A stretch of 64,000 nt of DNA, taken from Epiperipatus broadwayi (taxonomy: Eukaryota; Onychophora; Udeonychophora; Euonychophora; Peripatidae). The notes beneath the pieces are model-generated. The model made no database searches. It had not been told where the DNA came from and was given only the letters and a program-made list of their open reading frames with translations. Below, piece by piece: positions 47,480 through 58,668 of the stretch. The stretch's first letter is position 1, and the number at the start of each line of letters is the position of its first letter. The stretch covers positions 7,580,036 to 7,644,035 of the forward strand of contig JAQFVV010006231.1 of NCBI GenBank assembly GCA_028023455.1, in the 5' to 3' direction. The position numbers were made by a program, and so were the translations under genes.

Positions 47480-48175
47480 TTTTCTCAACCTAGCCATCTT
47501 ATCCATTGTCAGCTTCCAACCTTTCTATTCTTTCCAACACTTTTTTGTTGTTGACCATCATCCCAATTTGCAGTTGCTTTATTTGCATATTCAAGTCATT
47601 TATTTCATCTTGTACCAACTCTAATTTTTTTATATTCTGTATGCCTGTCAATTCCATTATTTCCTGTAGCAGGCTTATTTTGCTCATTTTTTTTTTTGAC
47701 TTCATGAACTATAAAACCACCTTGTAACTCAAGCTCCATAATTCATGTTTTAATTTCTTCATAATTTTCTCTTTCATTTTGTTTTGATTATCTTTAATTA
47801 CATCTTTCACCTGGTTTTGACTATCTTTAATTTTGTTTCTCAGCTGCTTTTGAATATTAGACTTCTTTTTCATTTTATTACTCATTTCTTTCATATGGCT
47901 TTTACTCTCTTCAGCCACTTTTTCCATTAGACTTTTATTATTTTCAGCCATATTTTCCATTTTATTATTCATTTCATTCATTTGGCTTTTATTATCTTTG
48001 GCCATCTTTGCCATTAAACTTATCAATACCATTATTTCAGCAGATAACTCCTTCTTTGCTACTTCACATCTTTGATTCATCAATTTCTACCATACATGGC
48101 TCTGTGATATCTGTCTGTTCTGATAACAGTACAGTATTTTCTTCTGATTTTTGAACTTGCATTTTTTTTTAGTCC
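47480..48175 (-). pseudogene. coiled-coil gag-like fragment (minus copy)
   Basis: Two minus open runs: 47709-48083 (124 codons) and 47499-47705 (68 codons). The first is almost entirely Lys/Glu/Asn/Met and repeats a pattern such as NNKMENMAENNKSLMEKVAE about every 14-15 residues, a long coiled coil. The second continues as coiled coil with LELVQDEINDLNMQIKQLQ. Upstream frames start MQVQKSEENTVLLSEQ. A similar, more decayed copy lies inverted at 48665-49212. The arrangement resembles the N-terminal Gag region of some LTR elements, but the family is not established. Confidence 0.5.
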
Positions 48176-48664
48176 TTATGATCATTTAACAGTGATACAA
48201 ACAAAATAGTAAAATAAATCTTTTTTCTTTATATATATATCAATGATCATGGGGCTTATTTCTCAATCACATAGCAGCTCCATGTAATTCCATTTCCATA
48301 TTCAGCCTCATTTCTCCTTAGTATGATTATCCTTTTTCATCTAGTTCTATTATGTTATTTTAATTTTATTCATTATCACCTTTCCCCACTATTTCAGCCA
48401 CTTCTTCATTCATGCATTTCACTTTCATTTGTGCAATTTTGCTTTATTCTTCTCAGAGTTTGTGTTTACTTTCAAATTCCCTCATAATGAATGCATACAC
48501 AGACTCTTAAGATTATTCATTTGAACCTTAAATTTGGTTGATATATGTAAATAGGATGAATGTGATAGAACCAATCAGGACACACTGCAGTACCAAAAGT
48601 AACAGTATGACATATAGTATGATTTGATCATTGATATATATAAAATATTTTCTTTGTATCTTGA
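48176..48664. other. spacer between inverted gag-like fragments
   Basis: Contains a CCAAT motif (48571-48575) and a TATATAAA (48637-48644) upstream of the plus copy, as expected for a promoter or leader region. This is inference from position only. Confidence 0.35.
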
Positions 48665-49212
48665 CAAATGGTAACAAGGGCTAAAGCAAAATTGCAAGCT
48701 CAAAAATGAAATAAAAATATTATATTGTTAGCAGAACAAATAAATGTTACAGAGATTGTATGGCAGTGAATGATGAAAAGTAGGCTGAACAAACACCTGA
48801 AAGACAAATCAAGAGTTGTCTACTGAAACAATGATATTGATAAACATATTTGCAGAAATAAAAGAGAGTATAATAATATTACAAGTAATTTAAATAAAAG
48901 AAATTCAAGAAATGAATAATAAAAGGAAAAAGTTACCTGAAAGAATAAAAGCCAGAAGGTAAAGATGGCTGAATAAAAGCCAAATGAAAGAAATGAGTAA
49001 TAAAATAGAAAACGTAACTGATAATTAAAGCAATCAAAAGAAATTCAAGAAATGAAAGGAAATTATAAAAAGATTATAAGGAAGATTATGGGGCTCAAGT
49101 GATAAAGTGGATGAAGTTCATGAATAAGTAAAAAATACAAAGATGAGCAAAATAAGCCAGCTACAGGAAAACAAAAATGGGAAAACATATAGAATAAAAA
49201 AAAATTAAAGCT
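48665..49212 (+). pseudogene. coiled-coil gag-like fragment (plus copy, inverted partner)
   Basis: The plus strand from ATGGTAACAAGGGCTAAAGC aligns with the minus copy starting near 48190: AATTGCAAGCTCAAAAATGA here, AATGCAAGTTCAAAAATCAG there. Later segments such as AAAAGCCAAATGAAAGAAAT are shared. It is littered with stops. The last match, CCAGCTACAGGAAA, corresponds to the start of the second open run of the minus copy. Confidence 0.5.
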
Positions 49213-49587
49213 GGTGCAAGTATCCAGCTACAATATATATATTTATATGGTTACTGATTAATTTTATTATCCATAGAAGAAAACGTATCCTATTATGAAT
49301 GTTTCTTCTCTCCAGAGATATATGTACAATTACAAATAATTTTTACTCACATATACTTAAAGTCATTTTGCACTTGTCTTGGACTTTATTACCTGACATA
49401 TTCAGTAGGATAATGTGAGACTGTTATGATATAATTCACTTTACCAACATGTTTTAATAATATTTGTAATAACTGAGCTACATTTACTGTTTTCTTAAAA
49501 ATGATTGATTCTAAGTTTAGCACTTTTGATATATTCATGTAAATGTTTCTATATATTATTCTTAATATTTACTAAACTTAATGTAAT
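49213..49587. other. AT-rich non-coding DNA
   Basis: Nothing recognised. Confidence 0.5.
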
Positions 49588-49930
49588 TAGAAAAAACTTG
49601 AATTCAGACTTTCAAGCTCATTATAGCTATGCATGCTATACTATACAACTGATACACATAACCCACATACATGTGAAAAAGACAAATAATCTTCAATATA
49701 TGTATTTCATGCTGAATAAGCACTCATCAGCTGGTCCAGATCATTTCTCACACATATATACAATCGGTACTCTATCTTTCAATTTTAATGGACAAGCTTC
49801 AATGTTCTCCAGTCTCTAACTCTTCAGCCATCTATTTCATTGAAAATCTGATGAGGAAACCTTCAAAGTCATTGTTGATGCCAATAGTATTCTTATACTT
49901 ATGTTGACTTTAAATCACTCTGACCTCTTG
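49588..49930 (-). repeat. hammerhead-repeat unit, single copy
   Basis: Aligns with the whole left arm of the 17.94-kb foldback: CAGACTTTCAAGC at the left, hammerhead in the middle, then the AATTTTAATGGACAAGCTTC and TTCATTGAAAATCTGATGA segments, and a right end of TGACTTTAAATCACTCTGAC, which also occurs in the foldback centre. It is a full unit outside the foldback context, so single units mobilise or duplicate too. Confidence 0.8.
49685..49742 (-). ncRNA. type I hammerhead ribozyme motif, core intact (copy 4)
   Basis: Minus strand: GGACCAG, core CTGATGA (49724-49730), stem-loop II GTGCTTATTCAGCAT with fully paired stem, GAAA (49705-49708), ATACATAT stem III, then A and TTGAAGATTAT. Stem I is weakened next to the cut (CCAG against TTGA), but all invariant core bases are present. 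Confidence 0.8.
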
Positions 49931-52908
49931 CATTATAGTGAATAATCACATATAAATCAAACTAGTAGGTACAAATTGATGATGACTGCTATAGTACATC
50001 CTTGCATAAAAGTCTGGTGCTGAGGTATAAGTGCATAGAATTATGAGATAGTAACACAATATATGGCTTTAGAGTGATATAGCAGAGAAATAAATTTTCC
50101 AAATCATGCATTTGTCAAATAATTTTTCTATATTTGGTTGCCAAAATCAATAATATTGCATAAATTAGTATTCCAGTGGATAGATTTATCTAAATTTAGT
50201 TATTTTTTCTACGTTATTTTACATGGATAATCAGGCATTTAAATTTTTAAAAATGTGTAGTATAAATCAAACAGACATGAATACTTTAGTAATAGAGCCA
50301 TGCCTGCAAATACCCAAAAATTTTGTGTACTATTTAAAAAAATTCAAATTAATGTATTAATTTTAATTTCAATAAATTATGTATGCAATATAAATATATA
50401 TTTTATTTCAGTGCTATATGTCACAGCTCAATTACTATTTAGACTTGTCACTAACACACTATTAGTTTTAATTGCAATATCTTTCTCTAGCAGAGAATTT
50501 AACTAGTATATATATTTTTTATTCATACTAAATGAAAGCTAAGTATAAAATAACAGAATTATAATTTTTATTAATAAAAACTTCAATTGAAATATTTTCA
50601 ATGAAAAAAAGCATTTCCCCAACCTTATGAAAGATTGAATCACGTGGTATACTTAATGATTAATAGCAAATAAAATCTTTTATGTCAGCAAAAAATATTC
50701 TGTTTAAAATAATTTTATTATAATATATATAAAGATTAATGAACAATTATAAGAAGAATAATTATGAATAAAAATTTCAAGTGAATGAATCCAAGTTAAT
50801 TTCACAAAAATTAAATTAAAGACATATATATTATTTTCTGTCTTTAATCCATTTTCTTTTTTGTTTAATATATTAAATTTAAAATGAAAAATATGGAATA
50901 AAAATATTTTCATATTTAATTTATTTTGTTTTTATTGCTAATGAAATAATTTTAACAGAATACTCTAACTAATGCCAATTTCATTTGATTTATTATAATA
51001 AGTTTTATGTTGAAATAACTAAATTGTGAAAAAAGAAATAATATTCTTCAATTATGATAGGACTAGAAACTGAGCTTCAAGATATGACTATAAATTTTCC
51101 TGCAACAGTCTAAAATCATAAACACTATTCATAATAATTTACTGTCTCAGCAAGAGATAATTTATCAAATTACTCTAGTAAAAATAATAATAATAATAAA
51201 TGTTTTTTTCTAATAAAAATATATATATATATAGTTGCAAACATACATATTTATCTTCCAGAATGTTGTACTTTTATTAAGCAATTTTTCTCAATAATCT
51301 CTTTTTAATATATATACAATATAAATGATTATTAAATTATTATATTTCCTTTCACTTTAAATACAGAATTTACTATCTCCATCTTTTAGCAAATTCACCT
51401 TTTTTTCCAATCATGTGTAAAATCTTATATTCCTAGAATATAGGAATAATGCTCTTTGCATGGTCTAATTGAAGAGTTTTATTTGGTCAAAAAGAATTTC
51501 AATAGCTATCAGTATATTTTCCATAATGTCTACAATTATATGCTTTTAAATATGAAGGCAATAATTATAGTTTTTACACAAATACTTTTTCATCCATACT
51601 TTAAAAAAAAAACTTGTTTATTTTATTTAATTGAATAAAATTACTTGATTTTATTAATTGAAAGTTCATAAGGACCTCAAAAGCTGGAAGTAACAAAGCT
51701 AAGTATGCACCACCTATAGGTCTTAAACTTGTACCACTGCTTCTAGTCACATTTCACAGCAAATCATAAATTAAAATTGCATGGTTGGATTTTAAATTTT
51801 GTTTTTAATTGTAGTTAGTAGAAATATAAAATTTTAATGAAAACTACTTTTTTTTTTTCAATGAACCGTAGGATTTAAGTTAACATTTTGTGAATATTAT
51901 TAAATCTAAAAGATAATAGTAAAAAAAAAAAACTTTTTTTTAAAACCAAATTTTTTACATTTGATATCTCTAGCAAAATATGTATATTTTATTTTAGGAG
52001 TAAATATTTGCAAATAAAAAAAAAACCCCAACAATTTATGATTAATACTGGCCAGAATTATACATTAAATTTTAGCTTTTCTTGTTTATAGCATACTTCT
52101 AAAATTCATACTGTGTGCTGCATCAATGGCAAACTGCTATTGATGATAATGAAATATTTTCAGTCATAATGTTCTTCTTCCTATTTGTTCTACATATTTA
52201 TATGTAGAGAATCTAATATAAATGTATACATTGTAATGTTATTGTATTTTAAACTTTGTTATTTATTTTATAGTTTAAATGCATACAACTACTTAGTCAT
52301 GCGCGCACACATCTATGCTATATATGATTTATGCAATATTTCATTTTACTTGCCATTTCAAATTTATTTTTAGTTTTAGAATATTTCAAATGTATTTAAT
52401 AGTAAGTGATGTTTGAGTAACAAATAGATATATCACAATAGTTTCATCTTAACTGATTAAACCAAGCCCCCCCCCACACACACACACACAAACAGTTATA
52501 TATTATTCATTACTCTTTATTAGCAATTGATCTAGGAACTTTTTCTTACCATTAAGTTATTCTCATTACGAAACAATGTTTTACATTATTGATAAGTATG
52601 TATTCTTGCATTAGCGCACATAATAATAGTCATCACATATTTAAAAATCAAAATACATTTAATAAATATATATATATTTAATTAAATAAAGTCTAATGTA
52701 ATAAACAGTATACAATGAATCTGCTATCATCTTTCTTGCATACAATTATTTTCCCTCACTGTTGTGAAATATGGAAAACAATATGTCTTCACTTCTATTA
52801 TTAATATTTCATGGCCAATTGAAAAATGATGGTTAGAGGTTTTACTATCTATAAAACTATAAATTAATTTACAAATTATATATAAAATGTTAATAATTTG
52901 TATTAGTC
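49931..52908. other. AT-rich non-coding DNA with C/CA microsatellite
   Basis: A poly-C then (CA)n tract at 52467-52491, TA runs near 51220-51232 and 52668-52678, and ordinary homopolymers. Short frames of 60-70 codons are not supported. Confidence 0.55.
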
Positions 52909-53238
52909 ATTCATTAGACTAGAAATTATCCAATAATGAATAATATTTCTGTAGTGTAATTTTCATTATATTACTCTCATGCAAGCTAGGAACTGGTTTC
53001 TATCCACTTTTAACACTTTGTGGAGGGGTGTAATCATAAGCATATGACCAAAGACATGTGAAAAAATCTGTGATCCCCAAGATGCACATTTTGTGCTTAA
53101 TCAACACTCATCAGTTGGCTCACACCACAATCTCTTAACATATCTTTATCACTCTTCAGTATATATATATATAGATAGCCAATTACTACATCTTATTTGA
53201 TAAATGTCAAACATGCTGCCCTCACAACTCTAAAGTGG
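52909..53238 (-). repeat. second hammerhead-repeat subfamily, unit on the left flank of the LTR element
   Basis: Segment A (about 52912-52975, containing CCAATAATGAATAATATTTC) is followed by segment B (52976-53230, containing ACTGGTTTCTATCCACTTT, the hammerhead and ATGCTGCCCTCACAACTC). The same A and B segments occur inverted on the other side of the LTR element. Confidence 0.8.
53065..53130 (-). ncRNA. hammerhead ribozyme motif, G12 mutated (copy 5)
   Basis: Minus strand: GAGCCAA, core CTGATGA (53108-53114), stem-loop II GTGTTGATTAAGCAC, then AAAA where GAAA is expected, ATGTGCAT stem III, C, and TTGGGGATCACAGA. The G-to-A change in the invariant GAA box should abolish cleavage; everything else is well formed. 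Confidence 0.7.
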
Positions 53239-54886
53239 TGTGCCATGATATTTTGCACAGTCCAAATTTTTTTTTATAAAATTACAAAATAAGGTGACTG
53301 AACGAGGGTGCCACCAAGCTTTTTTGCTTGGAACCAGATTGCAAAGATTTCTTTAATCAAATTGTTTATTTGTTTATGAATGGCAATCACCAAAAGCAAA
53401 CCTTAAAACAATCTGTGACATACTTAAATTCTATAAAAGGAATATAATACTTAACAAATTAAATAATAATGAAATCAAACAAATACTTGTTTAATGTTTA
53501 AATATTTATTATACCCTTTTTCTATCTCCCTTCTCACTCTCTCCCCTTGCATTTATAGAATCAAACCATCTCAATCTATTTATTACTAATACTGATTTAA
53601 AATATCATTATCAAAGGAACATGCACAGTCACTTAATCACAGTGTATTGAAAGACACCAATACTTATGGTATATAAAAACTAGGAGTGAGCTCAAGGGTG
53701 ACTTATTAATAAAAGTGTGCTTAATAGCAACCCTCAAACCCTCTCTTGCAAATGTTAAACCCTATTCCAGAACTCACTAATCCCTTTCTCTTTTTTATAT
53801 CTCTTCCCTTACATTGAGTATACAAATTTTTGCTTAGATACTACTGCTAATATCACAATGATAGAAAAGGGAGAAAAGGTTAATAAAAAAATATAATATT
53901 GGTTAGTTTAAGTTAGTACAATATACATAATTAACAAACCCATAAGATCCCCTTCTAGTGTTGAAACTTTATATCTATTTGAAGTGAAGGCTTTTCATTA
54001 TTCTATTACAGCATTATATATATTATATATTAATACATGAATGTTTCTTGTAAGAAAAAAGTCTAGTTACTGATTGAATAGTGTAGTTTCTTGATTCTAT
54101 GGGAAAAAGTACTTCATCCTATGGTTGTCGTGGATTGTCTGAGATTTCCACTTTTAGTCCACTTTCTGCGACTAGCTCTACATGTTCCTATTAGCATGAT
54201 CGGCATTTCCATTGGGAGTTCCAGGTGGTGTCAGAAAGAGAAGTTCCCTGAGGGAGAAAGTTCTGATACTTCTTAGCCACTCAGCATAATCTCTGCACTT
54301 TAAAACATGATTGTTTTAGTTTTGCAGGATTTAAATTGTAGACGAGTATGAGCTGAATCAAAAACCAATCGATCAATCACTATTTACAGGAAAATTCCAA
54401 TTAATTTAAATATAAGGCGATCCTGTAATTTATAGTTTTTTGAATCCTCAAAGTCTAGATTCACACGTTTAATATATGCCCTTTTTTGGTAAAATTTTAC
54501 TTTTAATCGTGTGGAAACATTTCAAATTGATGAGCATAACAGATAGCACAAAAATACCTCCACTATCTAAGTTTCAACATTACAGCTAATTACAGAAAAA
54601 AAACCTATACCTTTTTTCTTTTTTCATTCTTCTATCTTTAAGAATTAGAAACAAAAATTTCTAAAAATTAGAAACAAACAAAAGAAAAACTTTTATTAAA
54701 AAAAACAAACTTGCAAGATCTTTTTTTTTTTTTTTATCTCTATTTAATTTATTTTGTAAAAAAAAACTTTTAAAATTCCATTTCAAAAAATAATTTTTAT
54801 TTTAAAATAACATATTTATGATTTTAATAAAATATATATGCATATATATATATATGAATATGAGCTGGCAGAAAAATACCAGCTCA
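53239..54886 (-). repeat. 3' LTR (minus sense)
   Basis: 1648 bp. Its minus-sense start is a perfect hairpin, TGAGCTGG / CCAGCTCA, with a 10-nt loop (54861-54886); this is only partly kept in the other LTR. Ends are TG...CA. Confidence 0.9.
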
Positions 54887-55001
54887 TTATAACCTTTCCA
54901 AAAAAAAAAAAACCCCACAAAAAAATCTTTTTAATTACCCCATGATTTTTTTTATTCTCTTTAAATGGTTTTAGGCTTCATGCATTCGATAGGTCCCCTT
55001 T

Positions 55002-55800
55002 TTATTTTTTTTTCCTTTTATTATGAATGGATTGGGTTTTTTTTTTTGAAAATTTTTTGGGGGATTTAAAAAAAAATTTATATTGTTTATCACTCAATTT
55101 ACTAACTGGCTGTGTTGTAACATAAATCCAATCTCCTACTGTAAAGGGTATCAGATGAACATTTCCTTTCTTTATTCTCTGTTCAGCTTTTTTCTTCAAT
55201 CTGTCTCTAGCAAAACTTTGATCATCAGCTACATTCACAGTTTTACTCCCAGTAGGAATGGGGCACTTGAGAAGAGAAGGTTCAACCCAACTATAATGTA
55301 AGCATTCTGGAGCTAGTCCTGTAGACTCGTGGTATGTATAATTAATAATTTTAACCATTTGTGGCAATACCTTAAACCATTGGTGATGGTTACCATTCAA
55401 ACGTATATAAAATAAGTTCCCAATTCTTTCATAATCCATTCGCATGGATTAGACTGGGAGTTATGGATAGAGGTGAGAACATGATGTATCTGTTCTTGCT
55501 CAAGCCAATTTTTCCATTCCTTTGATATAAAAGGAGTATCATGGTCACTCAAAATTGTCTAGGGTTTTCCAACTTGAATAAATTGTTTATCTTTTAGCAT
55601 GGTTATAGAAAATTCGGTGTCAGCCCTTCACAAGGGATAGGCCTGTAGTAATTTTGAAAAAAATTTGTATGCATTAATATATATTTACAAAAAGATGGTT
55701 TCAGACCATAAAAATTGATAGCTAGTAGTTCATTTGGGTTCTTAGCTATTATTGGCGCCAGCATAATTTTTATTAGCCAGTTTATTTTGCTGTCATTCAT
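55002..55800 (-). pseudogene. LTR element: integrase core and C-terminal domain
   Basis: 55603-55800 reads PIIAKNPNELLAINFYG, where the first catalytic Asp of the D,D-35-E triad appears as Asn. Near 55533-55550 is SDHDTPF with the second Asp. Near 55417-55455 is SNPCEWIMKELG with the Glu. A frameshift follows, and 55002-55445 (147 codons) holds YHESTGLAPECLHY and the Lys-rich C-terminal domain. The enzyme would insert the cDNA; here it is broken. Confidence 0.88.
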
Positions 55801-56212
55801 GACACCTCCGCAATGTAGTGACCATTGACCTATACAAATTTAGTCAATAATACCATCTCTGTAGAAGTTTACTTGTTTTAAGTGAGCTATAATGTCCAAA
55901 TATCCTATGTACATAATTTATTAGCTTTTTTCTTAGATTTTGTGGTATACCTACTCTCCAGCAATCTTTCCCCCTTTTAACTTTGAACATCAACAAAATA
56001 TTTATTTTATACCTATCTAATTTGTTTTTCCACCGGGTGTGAGTTTCTGATTGTCTGGAATTTGCTTTATTACACTCTTGTATCAGCTTCTTACATGTAG
56101 TGTCTGACTTTGTAAAAACTTCAATCTCTTCATATCATTCTCTCTTGACCCCTCAGGATCAGTTCTAAGAGTTATTAATTGAGCTCCCTCTAGTGTTAAA
56201 TTTTGGCTCTGC

Positions 56213-56440
56213 TTAATAAATTTTGGCTCTGCTTAATATATTCAACACTATATTTTTTCTCCTGGAACAATGAATTACTTTGTAATTAAATTTCTGTAAG
56301 TACAACACCCATCTTATAAGCCTATCATTTGTTAAATAGCACCTATTTATAAACTTCAAAGTTTTATGATCAGTGATTATAATAATCTTTAATCCCAGAA
56401 GCAAATGCTTAAGTTTATTTAATGCCCAAACAATTGCCAA
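56213..56440 (-). pseudogene. LTR element: RNase H C-terminal part
   Basis: 75 codons. Reads AIVWALNKLKHLLLGLKIII, then ITDHKTLKFI with the conserved Asp and His, and near the end RRKNIVLNILSR, where the family has a conserved Asp-Ala-Leu-Ser. It overlaps the preceding open run in another frame, marking a frameshift. Confidence 0.88.
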
Positions 56441-57260
56441 TGCTTCCTTTCCTTTGTGGTATAATTTCTTTCCACTGAGTTTAATATCCTATTTAAAAAA
56501 TATAAAACTTGAGGTATTTTCTTTTTATTCTCCTGAAACAATATCGCTCCCAATCCTACTCTATTAATGTCTATTTGTAACATTAAAGGTTTGTCAAAAT
56601 CTGAATAAGTGAGCATAACAGTATCTATAAAATTTTCTTTGACCTGATTAAATGCTTGATTTTGTTCTTCCACCCATTCCCACTTGCTCTCTTTTTTCAG
56701 CAGATATGCAAGCACTTCCATATACATAGAAAAGTCATTGTAGAACATTTGATAGAAATTACATATGTCTAGAAATGACCTAATTTGTTTTCTGTTTTTT
56801 AGCCAGGAAAATCTAATGATGACTTGTATCTTGTCAGGGTGGGATCTCACACCTTGGACACACATGAGATGACTGAGAAATATAATTTCCTCTTCTAGTA
56901 GACTACTTTTCTTTAAATTTATTCTGATATTTTTTGTGGCACTCCCGGAGAAACACAATCAAGTTTTCCAAATGTTCCTGCAATAGTCCTGATCCATTGT
57001 TAACGAGTCCAAACAGAAGTCATTGAAACATGTATGTATGGCCTTCATAGTGAAATGCCATGTATTTTTGGTCATCATTGTGAAGTGACATCTGCCAATA
57101 ACTTAATCTCAAATTGAATGATGAAAAATCTTCCTTTCCCTTAAATTGTAACAACAAATCTGTAATTTGTGGTGGAACCTCTCAGTCTGGTATAGTAATA
57201 GTATTTAACTGGCGAGCATCTAAGAATACTCTCATAGTGCCACCTTTTTTTTTTACAATT
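56419..57260 (-). pseudogene. LTR element: reverse transcriptase
   Basis: Minus reading from about 57260: LDARQLNTITIP, then FSSFNLRLSYWQMSLHNDDQ, then a stop in the MPFG-type position and loss of the YxDD segment near 56980. The 179-codon open run 56419-56958 continues with IRSFLDICNFYQMFYNDFS, KWEWVEEQNQAF and LTYSDFDKPLMLQIDI, the RT connection and RNase H start. Without YxDD it is inactive. Confidence 0.88.
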
Positions 57261-57829
57261 ACTAACAGATTTATATATGATGACTGTTGTTTTTTATGAT
57301 ATTGTTCCATTTGTTGTATTTGTTTATCCAATTTGTCTTTATATTTGTCAGAAACCAAGTATGACCTACCTGAAAATGAGTTTCTTCTTTCACCTTTATC
57401 TGGTGAACATAGCCCTATATAATTTCAAGTTTCATGGCAAATATTTGTTCATTTTGCAAAAGTACCTCTTTAAGTGGACTTTCCCAGCCCCTATTATTAT
57501 TACTCCCTAACTCAGTTGTTTTATGCTCTATTTCTTGTTATATATCACTACCTTATTGTCACTCTGTCTGCTATGACTACTAAATGGCACCTTTTCATTT
57601 TCTATCACTATATTGTTTTCACTATAATTAATTTTTGTCCTGGTTTGGTGCATAAAATCCCACCTCAATGTAAGATCCTCTATCAAACCTGACATTGACA
57701 ATAACATATGCTATATGCTTTTTTCGTCACTTGTATTTCCCCATATGGTCCAACTTAACTCTTTTACCATTAACCATAGTTATTTCAGACTTTCTTATCA
57801 GTAACAACTGTATTTAGCTCTTCTGACTT

Positions 57830-58620
57830 CTGATTTGGATCTAATATTTTAATTGAGATTATAGAGACCTGACTCCCTGTGTCTAGTAGAACTTCTATCT
57901 TCATTCCCTATATTTTTTATTGATATCACAGGGCAAGTTTGTTCAGACATCATTTGGATCTTTTCTTCTTCCTCAATGATTACATTTAACAGTTTAGGTA
58001 GTTGTTCATGTTTCTGTTATTTCTGTATGTTTTATTCTTCTCTAAGGACTTCCAATATGTCTTCCAATCTTTTGCACCTACAGATCGCTAATCTCTCTTA
58101 TACATTTTTTGGCATATTTTTTTATGATACTTATAATCTGATGTTCTGAAATAGGATATTCTATCATCATTCTCAATTTCACCATTTGTTTCTAAAAACA
58201 CTGTCTATATCCTATCCCTTCTTTTTTTACATCTATCTAATTCTACCCATCTTCGCATCTTTTCTTGTCTCTCTACATTCCAAAACATATGCATTAATTT
58301 ATTTTTATACTGCTTAAAATTGACCGATCTTTTCTGTATCATTTTCCATCAATCTCTTGCCATGCCCACTAAATGATTACTTGCTATGATTATTTTCTCT
58401 TCTTCCTTTGCCTTGTATATATAAAAACAACCTTCTAAACTTTCTAGGTATTCAAATAGGGTTTCCTCTTTTTCTCCTTCAAACATTTTTATTTTAATTC
58501 TATCTTACATTTTTATCTAAAATATTTTAAAATTACTTCCAAAACTCAAAAGCCTCTCCTACTGGAATACTATCTCCCCAATTCAATCACTTTTTTACCC
58601 TAACCTCAGACTATTTATTA
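57830..58620 (-). pseudogene. LTR element: gag remnant and aspartic protease
   Basis: The gag part (about 57950-58620) has only short frames, such as MIEYPISEHQIISIIKKYAK, typical of the capsid-like C-terminal region. The protease is identified by IEVLLDTGSQVSIIS, with the catalytic DTG encoded at 57875-57883. Stops interrupt both. No zinc knuckle was found. Confidence 0.7.
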
Positions 58621-58668
58621 AGTTAATGGGCCCTACATGTTGGTACACTATTTTCTTTATTTTTCCTA

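Noticed and set aside
55083-55301. Plus-strand frames over the LTR element's integrase
   Set aside because: They are antisense shadows of the minus-strand integrase.
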